Source of the DNA: Streptomyces sp. GS7
Lineage (GTDB): Bacteria > Actinomycetota > Actinomycetes > Streptomycetales > Streptomycetaceae
Assembly (NCBI RefSeq): GCF_009834125.1
Contig: NZ_CP047146.1
Coordinates: 6,689,501 to 6,753,500 of the forward strand
DNA: 64,000 nucleotides
Direction of reading: 5' to 3'
Each line of letters opens with the position of its first letter. Positions within the stretch are counted from its first letter, which is position 1. The translations under genes and the position numbers were made by a program. Positions 36,211-44,698 of the stretch are shown piece after piece. The notes beneath the pieces are model-generated. The model had not been told where the DNA came from. It did no database searches and worked only from the letters and a program-made list of their open reading frames with translations.

Positions 36211-36295
36211 GACGTCAGGGTTTCGTCATACGTCGCGGCGGCTTCGGGGGGCGCGGACCGGCTTACCGTCGGACCGACTCACCTGGAGGACGCCC

Positions 36296-37591
36296 ATGGG
36301 TGCCGGCCGCTTCCGCCCCTTCTCTCGCTTCTCTCGCTTCTCTCGCTCCACTCCCCCGCCGCTCCCGACATCCCCGTCGTTCTGGCGCAGTCCGCTGCGC
36401 GGCCCCCGGCTGACGGCGCTGCTCGGTGTGGTGCTGCTGGCCGGCATCACGCTGATGTTCGTGACCGGGCTGCTGTCGTACGCGGCGTACAACCCGGATC
36501 TGGCCGGCGGTGTCAACGACAAGACACCGGACAAGGGGCTGCTGGGCTTCTATCTCTTCAGCTGGCCGACCGGTCCGCACTGGCTGTACCGGCTCACCCA
36601 GGGTGTGCACGTCACCCTCGGCGTGGTGCTGGTGCCGGTGCTGCTGGCGAAGCTGTGGTCGGTGATCCCGAAGCTGTTCACGATGCCGCCGGCCCGGTCG
36701 GTGGGCCATGCGCTGGAGCGGGTCTCGCTGCTGCTCCTGGTGGGCGGGGCGCTGTTCGAGTTCGTGACCGGGCTCCTCAACGTCCAGCTGGACTATGTGT
36801 TTCCGGGGTCGTTCTATCCGCTGCACTTCTACGGGGCGTGGGTGTTCATCGGGGCGTTCGCGGTCCATGTGGCGCTGCGGATGCCGCGGACCGTGCGGGC
36901 GCTGCGGGAGCGTACGGATCCTTCGGCGGCGGACGACGACACCGGGCTGGTGGCGCTCCGCCCGGCGCCGCCGACGGTGTCGCGGCGCGGTGCGCTGGGG
37001 CTGGTGGGCGCCGGGTCGCTGCTGCTGTTCCTGACGACGGCCGGGCAGAGCCTGGGCGGCCGGTGGCGGCGTACCGCGCTGCTGGCGCCGCACGGTGGCG
37101 CCGATCCGGGGAGCGGCCCGAGCGGCTTCCAGATCAACAAGTCGGCGGCGGGGGTGGGCATCCGGGCCCGGGACATCGGCGACGGCTGGCGGCTGACGGT
37201 CGAGGGCGGCGGGCGGCAAGTGCGGCTGAGCCGGGCCGAGCTGCTGCGGATGCCGCAGTACGAGGCGGCGCTGCCGATCGCCTGTGTGGAGGGCTGGTCG
37301 ACGGAGGACCTGCGGTGGAGCGGGGTGCGGCTGCGGGATCTGGCCGCGCTGGTGGGAGGGGACGGGGCGCCGCCGGGGGTGCTGGTGGAGTCGCTTCAGC
37401 TGTCGGGCGCGTTCCGGCGGGCGGCGCTGCGGGACAACCAGGTGCGCGATCCGCGGTCGCTGCTGGCGCTGCGGGTGGGCGGGGCGGATCTGTCGCCGGA
37501 CCACGGGTATCCGGCGCGGATCATCGTGCCGGCGGCGCCGGGGGTGCTGAACACCAAGTGGGTGTCGCGGCTGACGTTCGGGGAGGTCTGA
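36296..37591 (+). CDS. Membrane molybdoenzyme: cytochrome b-like domain fused to sulfite-oxidase-fold domain
   Basis: The ATG at 36296 has GGAGGA five bases before it; the protein is 431 residues. An FSRFSRFSRS repeat near the start comes from 9-nt DNA repeats. Residues about 40-210 hold four membrane helices with histidines (HWLYRLTQGVHVTLG, FYPLHFYGAW, VHVALRM) placed to bind haem b. A twin-Arg-free hydrophobic segment follows. Residues about 285-431 are an Oxidored_molyb domain with IACVEGWSTEDLRWSG; Cys about 330 should ligate Mo. The family reduces or oxidises small S- or N-oxides; no substrate is evident. It probably passes electrons to or from quinone. Confidence 0.88.
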   Translation: MGAGRFRPFSRFSRFSRSTPPPLPTSPSFWRSPLRGPRLTALLGVVLLAGITLMFVTGLLSYAAYNPDLAGGVNDKTPDKGLLGFYLFSWPTGPHWLYRLTQGVHVTLGVVLVPVLLAKLWSVIPKLFTMPPARSVGHALERVSLLLLVGGALFEFVTGLLNVQLDYVFPGSFYPLHFYGAWVFIGAFAVHVALRMPRTVRALRERTDPSAADDDTGLVALRPAPPTVSRRGALGLVGAGSLLLFLTTAGQSLGGRWRRTALLAPHGGADPGSGPSGFQINKSAAGVGIRARDIGDGWRLTVEGGGRQVRLSRAELLRMPQYEAALPIACVEGWSTEDLRWSGVRLRDLAALVGGDGAPPGVLVESLQLSGAFRRAALRDNQVRDPRSLLALRVGGADLSPDHGYPARIIVPAAPGVLNTKWVSRLTFGEV

Positions 37592-37593
37592 CG

Positions 37594-38178
37594 GTGCGGC
37601 GGATCGATGGTGCGGTGGATCGGGTGCGGGCGGTTGCGGGGGTGTGGCGGCGCCGGGCGGGCCGCTGGTACGGCGAGGGGGTGCTGCAACTGCTGTTGCT
37701 GCTCGCCTCGTTCGCGCTGACCGGCTATGCGGGGCTGCGGCTGCTGTCCGATGCGCGGTGGCCGCTGGTGGTGGTGTGGTTCGCGGGGGCGGCGCTGCTG
37801 CACGATCTCGTGCTGGTGCCGCTGTACTCGGTGGCTGACCGGGCGGTGGCGCGGCTGACCGCGGGCGGTGCGCGGGACCGTGCGTGGACCGGGTTCGTCC
37901 GGGTCCCGGCGGCACTGTCCGGGCTGCTGCTCCTGGTGTGGTGGCCGCTGATCTCCACCGCGCCCGGCAGCCCCGCCGCGGTGCACTACACACAGACGAC
38001 GGGGCTGCCGGCCGAGGTGTTCCTGGCTCGCTGGCTGCTGATCAGCGCGGGGCTGTTCGCGCTGGCCGCGCTGTGGCTGCTGGTCCGTACGCTGCGGACG
38101 GCTCAGCCGCGGCTGCGGGAGACGGCCGCGCGGCTGCGGCGCAGGGCGACGAAGCAGCGTTCGACGCCGGGGAGTTGA
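37594..38178 (+). CDS. Membrane partner protein of the molybdoenzyme
   Basis: The GTG at 37594 lies two bases after the molybdoenzyme stop and has GGGAGG seven bases upstream. The 194-residue product has four hydrophobic segments (about 28-45, 52-75, 98-118, 135-158) and a basic C-terminus. It has no family I can name. Translation next to the molybdoenzyme suggests an electron-transfer or assembly partner. Its last 76 bases overlap, in antisense, the 3' end of the convergent methyltransferase gene. Confidence 0.75.
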   Translation: MRRIDGAVDRVRAVAGVWRRRAGRWYGEGVLQLLLLLASFALTGYAGLRLLSDARWPLVVVWFAGAALLHDLVLVPLYSVADRAVARLTAGGARDRAWTGFVRVPAALSGLLLLVWWPLISTAPGSPAAVHYTQTTGLPAEVFLARWLLISAGLFALAALWLLVRTLRTAQPRLRETAARLRRRATKQRSTPGS

Positions 38179-38831
38179 GTCCCGCCGGGCACGGTCCACT
38201 GCCCGGCGGGGGCCCACAGCTCCGGCGCCGCGTGCCGCAGCAGGGCGCGGGTGCCGACCCGGGCCCAGGGGAAGGGCTCGTCGGTGTGCGCGGGGTCTGC
38301 GGTGTGGCCGCCGGCGACCTGGACCCGGACGCGTTCGTCGATGTCCGCGGGGCTGGTCTCGACGATCAGCAGTCCGTGCGGGGCGAGCAGTTCGGCGGTG
38401 CGGGTGAGCAGGGCCCGCACATCGCCGCCGATGCCGATGTTGCCGTCGAGGAGCAGCGCGGTGCCCCAACTCCCCTCGTCGGGCAGGGAGTCGAAGACGG
38501 AGCGGCGCAGTGCGGTGCCGCCGGCCGCGGTGGTGCGGGCGACGGCCGCGGCGCTGACGTCGATGCCGAGGGCCCGGTGCCCGCGGTCGGCGAGCGCGGC
38601 GACCAGGCGTCCGGGGCCGCAGCCGATGTCCAGGACGGGGCCTTCGCAGCGGCGCAGCGCGGAGAGGTCGGCGGTGTCCGCGCCGGCGCACCAGCGTTCC
38701 ACCTCCAGTGGCAGCAGCCAGCCGTCGGCGCGGCGGAGGTAGAGCGGGCCGCGGCCGGTGCGCAGCGCGTCGGCGTAGGGGCCGGCGCCCCAGTCGGGGC
38801 CGGTGTCGCGGGCGGCGGTGGGGGTGCTCAT
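38103..38831 (-). CDS. Class I SAM-dependent methyltransferase
   Basis: This is a 242-residue protein. The SAM loop VLDIGCGPGRLV is at about 68, with LGIDVSAAAV as the following acidic strand; LLLDGNIGIGGD lies in the middle. It is the last of four coupled genes (ATGA overlap with the gene before it). The context of sugar-modifying genes suggests it methylates a sugar or lipid-linked glycan, but methylation of something else cannot be excluded. Its 3' end overlaps the convergent membrane-protein gene by 76 bp. Confidence 0.88.
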   Translation of the reverse strand: MSTPTAARDTGPDWGAGPYADALRTGRGPLYLRRADGWLLPLEVERWCAGADTADLSALRRCEGPVLDIGCGPGRLVAALADRGHRALGIDVSAAAVARTTAAGGTALRRSVFDSLPDEGSWGTALLLDGNIGIGGDVRALLTRTAELLAPHGLLIVETSPADIDERVRVQVAGGHTADPAHTDEPFPWARVGTRALLRHAAPELWAPAGQWTVPGGTQLPGVERCFVALRRSRAAVSRSRG

Positions 38832-39490
38832 CGGCCGACTGCCGTGGTCAGCCGGGCGAGGGTGGCGGCGAACCGGCCGCCGGGCGCGGCGGCGGCGACC
38901 GCCGCCGCGTCGGCCGCGGTGTCGACGTCGCGCAGCACGGGCAGGTCGCGGACCCGGAGTCCGGCGGCGGTGAGCCGGGCGCGCTGGACGGCGCCGGTGG
39001 TGGCGGTGGACATCGGGACGCCGCGCAGCAGCCGGGGGTCGGGGGCGGCCAGGCCGAGCGCCCAGAACCCGCCGTCCGCGGCGGCGCCGAACCAGGCGTC
39101 GCAGTGCCGCCAGGCGTCGGGGGCGAGGGCGGGGGCGAGCAGCGCGGGGGTGACCTGGGGGGTGTCCATGCCGAGGAGCAGGGCCGGTCCGGTGGTGGCG
39201 GCGAAGGCCGCGGCCAGCCGTTCGTCGAGGCCGCCGGCGCACTGCGGGCGCACGTCGAAACCGGCCGGCAGCCAGCCGCCGGGGCGCCCGTCGAGGACGA
39301 GGACGCGGCGGCGGGCGGGCATGGCGCGGACGGCCCGGAGGGTGTCGCGGAGCGCCGCTTCGGCCAGTTCGGCGGCCTGGGCGGGGGTGTAGGGCGGGGT
39401 GAGGCGGGTCTTGACGCGGCCGGGGCGGGGTTCCTTGGCGATGACGAGGATCGTCGTCGGAGCCGGGGCGGGCGCGGGGGCGGGGGTCAT
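38828..39490 (-). CDS. DUF2064/TIGR04282-type glycosyltransferase-like protein
   Basis: This 220-residue protein has a nucleotidyl/glycosyl-transferase fold. It contains ILVIAKEPRPGRVKTRL (the family start, KEP-x-PG-x-x-KTRL), then LLGMDTPQVTPALL (the metal motif) and AAADGGFWALGL. Proteins of this family are linked in some bacteria to arsenosugar and phospho-sugar synthesis. It overlaps both neighbours by ATGA. It probably adds or activates a sugar in the same pathway as the adjacent GT2 protein. Confidence 0.85.
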   Translation of the reverse strand: MTPAPAPAPAPTTILVIAKEPRPGRVKTRLTPPYTPAQAAELAEAALRDTLRAVRAMPARRRVLVLDGRPGGWLPAGFDVRPQCAGGLDERLAAAFAATTGPALLLGMDTPQVTPALLAPALAPDAWRHCDAWFGAAADGGFWALGLAAPDPRLLRGVPMSTATTGAVQRARLTAAGLRVRDLPVLRDVDTAADAAAVAAAAPGGRFAATLARLTTAVGR

Positions 39491-40191
39491 CGGGGGCTCC
39501 CTGCCTCGGGGGCGGCCGGCGGCTGCCGCAGCACGGTGCGCATGTCGCGGACCGCGTGCCAGGTGCCGCGCCAGGTCCCGGTGACCTTGGAGCGGCCGGT
39601 GCGCGGCCGGTAGGGGACGTCGCGTTCGGTGACGCGCCAGCCGGCGTCGGCGGCCCGGACGACCATCTGGAGGGGGTAGCCGCTGCGGCGGTCGGTGAGG
39701 CCGAGGTCGAGCAGGGGGGTGCGCCGGGCGGCGCGCAGCGGGCCGAGGTCGTGCAGCCGCAGTCCGGTGCGGCGGTGCAGCATGCGGGCCAGCGCGAGGT
39801 TGCCGAGCCGGGCGTGCGCGGGCCAGGCGCCGCGGCCCTCGGGGCGCCGCCGGCCCAGCACCAGGTCGCTGTCGCCGTCGCGTACGGCGCGCACGAACGG
39901 GACGAGCAGCCGGGGGTCGAGGGAGCCGTCGCAGTCGCAGAAGCAGACGATGTCGGCGTCGGCGGCCAGCAGTCCGGCGTGGCAGGCGGCGCCGAAGCCG
40001 CGGCGCGGTTCGCGTACGACGGTGGCGCCGAGGCGGCGGGCGAGCGCGGCCGAGCCGTCGGTGGAGCCGTTGTCGACGACGATGGCCCGCCAGCCGTCGG
40101 GGATGCGGGCCAGGACCCAGGGCAGCGCGGCGGCCTCGTCGAGACAGGGCAGTACCACGTCGACGGGGGCGGGCGCGGGGTGCGCGGTCAT
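39487..40191 (-). CDS. GT2 glycosyltransferase, dolichyl-phosphate-sugar synthase type
   Basis: This 234-residue protein contains VDVVLPCLDEAAAL and VVDNGSTDGSAA, then CFCDCDGSLDP (metal-binding D-x-D region) and GTWRGTWHAV. The small size, single domain and lack of C-terminal membrane helices fit enzymes that load a sugar onto polyprenyl phosphate. That product could feed the GT-C transferase encoded 3.4 kb further along. It overlaps the epimerase stop and the DUF2064 start by ATGA. Confidence 0.88.
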   Translation of the reverse strand: MTAHPAPAPVDVVLPCLDEAAALPWVLARIPDGWRAIVVDNGSTDGSAALARRLGATVVREPRRGFGAACHAGLLAADADIVCFCDCDGSLDPRLLVPFVRAVRDGDSDLVLGRRRPEGRGAWPAHARLGNLALARMLHRRTGLRLHDLGPLRAARRTPLLDLGLTDRRSGYPLQMVVRAADAGWRVTERDVPYRPRTGRSKVTGTWRGTWHAVRDMRTVLRQPPAAPEAGSPR

Positions 40192-41246
40192 CGCATCTCC
40201 TCACGGGCGAACTCGGCCATGCCGTCGGCGAATCCGGTCGCGGCGCGCCAGCCGAGGTCGGCGGCGATCCGCCCGGAGGAGGCGGTGATGTGCCGGACGT
40301 CGCCGAGCCGGTACTCCCCGGTGACCACCGGCGGCGGGCCGCCGTGGGCGGCGGCCAGGGTGCGGGCCATCTCGCCGACGGTGTGCGGCTCCCCGCTGCC
40401 GGTGTTGTACGCGGTGAGGGTGCCCGGCGGCCGGTCCGGCAGGGCGGCCAGCGCCACCGCGTTGGCGGCGGCGACGTCCCGGACGTGGACGAAGTCGCGC
40501 CGCTGGCCGCCGTCTTCGTAGACGGTGGGGGCCTCGCCGCGGGCCAGTGCCGAGCGGAAGAACGAGGCGACGCCGGCGTAGGGGGTGTCGCGCGGCATGC
40601 CGGGCCCGTAGACGTTGTGGTAGCGCAGGGCGACCGCCCGGCCGCCGGTGGCGCGGGCCCACGAGGCGGCGAGGTGCTCCTGGGCGAGTTTGGTCGCGGC
40701 GTAGACGTTGCGCGGGTCGGTGGGCGCGTCCTCGCCGACGAGGCCGGGCCGCAGTTCCGCGCCGCAGCGCGGGCAGCACGGCTCGAACCGGCCGGCGGCC
40801 AGTGCGGCCTCGGTGCGCGGTCCGGGGCGCACCGTCCCGTGGGCGAGGCAGTCGTAGCGGCCCTCCCCGTAGACCACCATGGAGCCGGCGAGCACCAGTC
40901 CGGGTACGCCGGCGGCGGCCATCGCGGCGAGGAGGACGGCGGTGCCGAGGTCGTTGCAGCCGACGTAGTCGGGGGCGTCCGCGAAGTCCTTGCCGAGGCC
41001 GACCATCGCGGCCTGGTGGCAGACCGCGTGCACTCCGCGCAACGCGGCGTCGACGGCGGCGCGGTCGCGGACGTCGGCTTCGATGCGGGGCACCGCGGCC
41101 CGGGTCGCGGGCGGTTTCCGGGGCGGCCCGGCGTGGGCGGTGGGCAGCAGCGCGTCGAACACGACGGGCTCGTGGCCGCCGGCCACCAGCGTTTCGACGA
41201 TCTGCGATCCGATGAATCCGGCGCCGCCGGTGACCAGTACACGCAT
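40188..41246 (-). CDS. NAD-dependent sugar epimerase with CxxC insert
   Basis: This 352-residue short-chain dehydrogenase/epimerase opens VLVTGGAGFIGSQI (NAD loop). The catalytic Tyr and Lys are in NVYAATKLAQE, with SMVVYGEGRY earlier. A segment of about 35 residues near 145-175 carries CCPRCGAELRPG, a zinc-knuckle-like insert that I recall from dTDP-L-rhamnose 4-epimerase-type proteins. It should act on a nucleotide sugar. It is the first gene of a four-gene coupled operon; the ATG is seven bases after a TAGCGT box, so the mRNA is likely leaderless. Confidence 0.88.
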   Translation of the reverse strand: MRVLVTGGAGFIGSQIVETLVAGGHEPVVFDALLPTAHAGPPRKPPATRAAVPRIEADVRDRAAVDAALRGVHAVCHQAAMVGLGKDFADAPDYVGCNDLGTAVLLAAMAAAGVPGLVLAGSMVVYGEGRYDCLAHGTVRPGPRTEAALAAGRFEPCCPRCGAELRPGLVGEDAPTDPRNVYAATKLAQEHLAASWARATGGRAVALRYHNVYGPGMPRDTPYAGVASFFRSALARGEAPTVYEDGGQRRDFVHVRDVAAANAVALAALPDRPPGTLTAYNTGSGEPHTVGEMARTLAAAHGGPPPVVTGEYRLGDVRHITASSGRIAADLGWRAATGFADGMAEFAREEMR

Positions 41247-41253
41247 GCCGGTC

Positions 41254-41322
41254 ACGCTAGGCGCGGCGAGGCCGTCGGGCCCGCTCCGCGGCGGCCGTGT
41301 CACCGGTCCGTAAGATCCGCCG
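41254..41322 (-). promoter_or_regulatory. Leaderless promoter of the epimerase operon with shared upstream element
   Basis: TAGCGT (minus strand) at 41254-41259 lies seven bases before the ATG. GTGTCACCGGTCCGTAAGAT (plus-strand reading) at 41297-41316 begins 37 bp from that box. The element differs at only two of the first 20 positions from the one before the GT-C gene at 36184-36203. Confidence 0.65.
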
Positions 41323-41534
41323 GCCGGCCGGGGCCGGCGCCCGGCCGCTGCGATTCGGTAACGGCGGTACAGGCCCCGTGATCCGGTCCGGCAAATGTTG
41401 CATATGCTCAGGTCGGGGGCCCGGGGGTTGGTTTCGGACAGTCGAACGGACCGGCTGCCGGCTACCCCACGACCGATCGCCTCTCGCGTGCCGTCCCCAC
41501 CGGCGTGTGAGCCGTCAGAACGCCGGAGTGGACC

Positions 41535-42617
41535 TTGGCCGTGGAGAAGGGGGAGCAGCGCACCGGCTCCCGTGCGCTGTCCGCGCTCCCGTACATGGTC
41601 ATGGCAGCGGTCAGCGCCGTGGACCTCATCGCCGGGCCGGGCGTCGGCTTCCTGCCGCTGGTGTCGCTGGGGCCCGCGTTCGCGGGGCTGGTCGGCGGCT
41701 GGCGGCGGACCGCGCTGGTCGGGCTGACCGCGGCCGTGCTGTGCGTCGGGCTGGGGGTCCACAGCGGGCTGTTCGAGAGCCGGCGCGGGCTGACCGCGCT
41801 GCTGTCGGTGGCCGGGGTGACCGCGGCCGGGGTGGCCGCCGCGGTCATGCGGCAGCGCCGGGAGGCGGAGCTGGCCAGCGTGCGGTCGATCGCCGAGGTC
41901 GCCCAGCGGGTGCTGCTGCGGCCGGTACCGCGCGGCGCGGGCCCGCTGCGGATCGCGGTCTCGTACACCTCGGCGGTGGCCGAGGCCCGGATCGGCGGCG
42001 ATCTGTACGAGGTGGTGACCTCGCCGGCCGGTGTGCGGATCATCGTCGGGGACGTCCAGGGCAAGGGCCTGGAGGCGGTGGAGTCCGCGGCGGTGGTGCT
42101 CGGCGCGTTCCGGGAGGCGGCGCACGACGAGCCGGACCTGCCGGCGGTCGGCGCCCGGGTCGAGCGCGCGCTGAACCGCCATCTGTCCGGTGAGCGCTTC
42201 GTCACCGCGGTCCTCGCGGAGATCGGCGACGGCCCGGACGCCACCCTGCTGAACTTCGGCCACCCCTCGCCCCTGGTGGTCCGCCCCGACGGCGAGGTCG
42301 GCTACGCGGCCCCGCCGGAACGCGCGCTGCCGCTCGGCCTGATGGACCATGGCCCGGACGCGCCGCTGCCGTACCGGGTCCCGTTCGCCCCCGGCGACCA
42401 GCTGCTCTTCTACACCGACGGGGTCAGCGAGGCCCGGGACGGCGCCGGCTGGTTCTACCCCCTCGTCGAGCGCGCCGCACTGCTGAAGGACCCCGACCCG
42501 GAGGCGGCGCTGCGGGCGGTCCGCGAGGATGTCGTCGACCATGCGGAGGGGCCGCTCCACGACGACGCGGCGATGCTCCTGGTGCGGTACCGCAGGGGCC
42601 ACCTGGAGGCGCCGTAG
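41535..42617 (+). CDS. Membrane-bound SpoIIE-type PP2C phosphatase
   Basis: This 360-residue protein starts at a TTG with GGAG six bases upstream (GTG at 41541 is possible). Three or four membrane helices lie in residues 15-105. The phosphatase domain at about 140-355 has the acidic metal-binding motifs ARIGGDLYEV, IVGDVQGKG and FYTDGVSEARD, ending with DDAAMLLV. Proteins of this group dephosphorylate anti-anti-sigma factors in Streptomyces stress and development. No partner is adjacent, and the HATPase gene in the window is 15 kb away. Confidence 0.88.
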   Translation: MAVEKGEQRTGSRALSALPYMVMAAVSAVDLIAGPGVGFLPLVSLGPAFAGLVGGWRRTALVGLTAAVLCVGLGVHSGLFESRRGLTALLSVAGVTAAGVAAAVMRQRREAELASVRSIAEVAQRVLLRPVPRGAGPLRIAVSYTSAVAEARIGGDLYEVVTSPAGVRIIVGDVQGKGLEAVESAAVVLGAFREAAHDEPDLPAVGARVERALNRHLSGERFVTAVLAEIGDGPDATLLNFGHPSPLVVRPDGEVGYAAPPERALPLGLMDHGPDAPLPYRVPFAPGDQLLFYTDGVSEARDGAGWFYPLVERAALLKDPDPEAALRAVREDVVDHAEGPLHDDAAMLLVRYRRGHLEAP

Positions 42618-42665
42618 AGCCTGCGCGACGGGTCGCGGCCACCGCCCCGCACCGGCCGCTCCCGG

Positions 42666-43877
42666 TCAGGGCAGCGGCAGTCCCGTGTAGTTCTCGGCGA
42701 GTTCCGCGGCGGCGTGCCGGGAGCCGGCGATGCGGTCGAGCTGGGCGAGCTGGAGCCGGGTGTCGAACGGGCTCTGGCCGGGGCCGGTGTGCAGGGTCGT
42801 CGTCATGAAGTACGAGAAGTGCTCGGCGCGCCAGACGCGGCGCAGGCAGGTGTCGGAGTAGGCGTCCAGGAGGTCCGTCGCGCCGGTGCCGTAGAACCGG
42901 GTGAGGGCGCGCGCCAGGACGGTGACGTCGGCGACGGCGAGGTTGAGGCCCTTGGCTCCGGTGGGCGGCACGATGTGCGCCGCGTCGCCCGCGAGCAGGA
43001 CCCGGCCCCAGCGCATCGGTTCGGTGACCGAGCTGCGCATCGGCAGGACGGCCTTGGCGGTGAGCGGGCCGCGGGCCGGCTTCCAGGAGGTGTCGTCTAC
43101 GGCGGCGCGGGCCTCCAGTTCGTCCCAGATGCGGGCGTCGGGCCAGTCGGCGGGGTCGGTGCCGTTGGGGACCTGGAGGTAGAGCCGGCTGACGGTCGGG
43201 GTGCGCATGCTGAACAGCGCGAAGCCGCGGGGCGAGTGGGCGTAGATCAGCTCGTCGGAGGACGGCGGGGCGTCGGCGAGCACGCCCAGCCAGGAGTACG
43301 GGTAGCCGCGCTCGTAGGTACGGCGCTCGGTGTCCGGGATCGCCTGCCGGGCCACGCCGTGGAAGCCGTCGCAGCCGACGACGTAGTCGCAGCCGAGGGT
43401 GTGCTCGCGGTCGTCGTGGCGGTAGCGGATCGCCGGCCGTGCGGTGTCGGCGCCGGTGACGGCGAGCGCCCGCGCGCCGAACAGCAGCGGTGCGCCGTCG
43501 GCGAGTTGAAGCTCTATCAGGTCCTTGACGATCTCCGTCTGGGCGTAGACGGTCACCCGCCGTCCGCCGGTCAGCGCCGGGAAGTCGAGCCGGTGCGACC
43601 GCCGGTCGTAGCGCAGCTCGATGCCGTCGTGGACCATCCCCTCGCGGTCCAGCCGCTCCCCCGCGCCGCAGCCGCGCAGGACGTCGACGGTGCCCTGTTC
43701 GAGGATGCCGGCGCGCTGCCGCGCCTCGACGTATCCGCGGTCGCGGCTCTCCAGGACGACGCAGCCGATCCCGGCCCGGTGCAGCAGCCGGGCGAGCAGC
43801 AGCCCGGCCGGGCCGCCGCCGATGATGCCGACCGCGGTGCGGGACGGCGGCGGGGCGGGCTGGTGGGTGCGGGGCAT
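42666..43877 (-). CDS. pobA: 4-Hydroxybenzoate 3-monooxygenase
   Basis: This 403-residue flavoprotein opens IIGGGPAGLLLARLLHRAG (FAD loop) and has GCDGFHGVARQAIP (the DG motif) and LLAGDAAHIVPPTGAKGLNLA (GD motif). The length and RQRAGILEQGTVD stretch match PobA closely. It converts 4-hydroxybenzoate to protocatechuate with NAD(P)H. The start overlaps the pcaD stop by TGATG, placing it at the end of the pca operon, so the enzyme that makes protocatechuate is made with those that break it down. Confidence 0.95.
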   Translation of the reverse strand: MPRTHQPAPPPSRTAVGIIGGGPAGLLLARLLHRAGIGCVVLESRDRGYVEARQRAGILEQGTVDVLRGCGAGERLDREGMVHDGIELRYDRRSHRLDFPALTGGRRVTVYAQTEIVKDLIELQLADGAPLLFGARALAVTGADTARPAIRYRHDDREHTLGCDYVVGCDGFHGVARQAIPDTERRTYERGYPYSWLGVLADAPPSSDELIYAHSPRGFALFSMRTPTVSRLYLQVPNGTDPADWPDARIWDELEARAAVDDTSWKPARGPLTAKAVLPMRSSVTEPMRWGRVLLAGDAAHIVPPTGAKGLNLAVADVTVLARALTRFYGTGATDLLDAYSDTCLRRVWRAEHFSYFMTTTLHTGPGQSPFDTRLQLAQLDRIAGSRHAAAELAENYTGLPLP

Positions 43878-44698
43878 CAGTGGTCCGTTCCGGGGGCGGG
43901 GTGGGCGCGGTCGAGGTGGCCGAGGAGCGCCGCGCGGACCGCGGCCGGGCGCTCGGCGAGGGCGAGGTGGGCGGCGCCGGGGAGTTCGACGAGGGTGGCG
44001 GCGGGGATGCCGTCGGTGAGTTCGCGGGCGTGGGCGGGCGGGGTGGCCGGGTCGGCGCGGCCGGCGACGACGAGCGTGGGGGCGGTGATCCGGGGCAGGT
44101 CGGCGCGGAGGTCGTGGCGGGCGAGGGCGTCGCAGCAGGCGGCGTATCCGTCGGGTGACACGCTGCGGCGCAGCGCGTCGAGCAGGGCGGTGGCCTCGGG
44201 CGAGGCGGCGAAGGCGGGGGTGAACCAGCGTCCCGCGGCGGTCTCGGCGACCGGGCCGAGGCCCTTCGCCCGTACCAGCGCGGCCCGTTCGTGCCAGCCG
44301 GCCGGCTCGCCGAACCGCGCGGAGGAGCAGATCAGCGCGAGCGAGGCGATCCGCTCGGGGTGGTGGACGGCGAGCCAGGCGCCCACCGCGCCGCCGAGCG
44401 AGACGCCCGCGTAGGCGAAGCGGTCGAGGCCGCGGGCGTCGGCGAGGTCGAGGACGAGGCGGGCCAGTTCGGGGACGGTGGTCGTGCCGGCGGCGAGGAC
44501 GCCGGCGGGGGTGCCGCCGTGGCCGGGGAGGTCCCAGCGCAGCACGCGGAACCGGCGGGCCAGGGCGGGGAGTTGGGAGTCCCAGAGGGCGAGGGTGGTG
44601 CCCAGGGAGGGGCCGAGGAGGAGGGGCGGGGCACCTTCGGGTCCGTCGGCGGTGTGGTGCGGCACGGTGCGGTGGCCGCCGGGCGGTACGGACGTCAT
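43877..44698 (-). CDS. pcaD: PcaD, alternative separate product from the internal start
   Basis: The ATG at 44698 has a strong GCAGGAG five bases upstream, exactly what a separate gene would have. It gives 273 residues, a normal PcaD size: nucleophile in YAGVSLGGAVGA, acid and His (GAAHLALAERP) late. The protein hydrolyses 3-oxoadipate enol-lactone to 3-oxoadipate. Because the frame is open through the junction, the cell might make PcaB-PcaD, PcaD alone, or both. Confidence 0.6.
   Translation of the reverse strand: MTSVPPGGHRTVPHHTADGPEGAPPLLLGPSLGTTLALWDSQLPALARRFRVLRWDLPGHGGTPAGVLAAGTTTVPELARLVLDLADARGLDRFAYAGVSLGGAVGAWLAVHHPERIASLALICSSARFGEPAGWHERAALVRAKGLGPVAETAAGRWFTPAFAASPEATALLDALRRSVSPDGYAACCDALARHDLRADLPRITAPTLVVAGRADPATPPAHARELTDGIPAATLVELPGAAHLALAERPAAVRAALLGHLDRAHPAPGTDH

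Noticed and set aside
41390..41410. AT-richer GCATATGC stretch before the SpoIIE-type phosphatase as an operator
   Set aside because: Short palindromes of this size are expected by chance and no second copy was seen.
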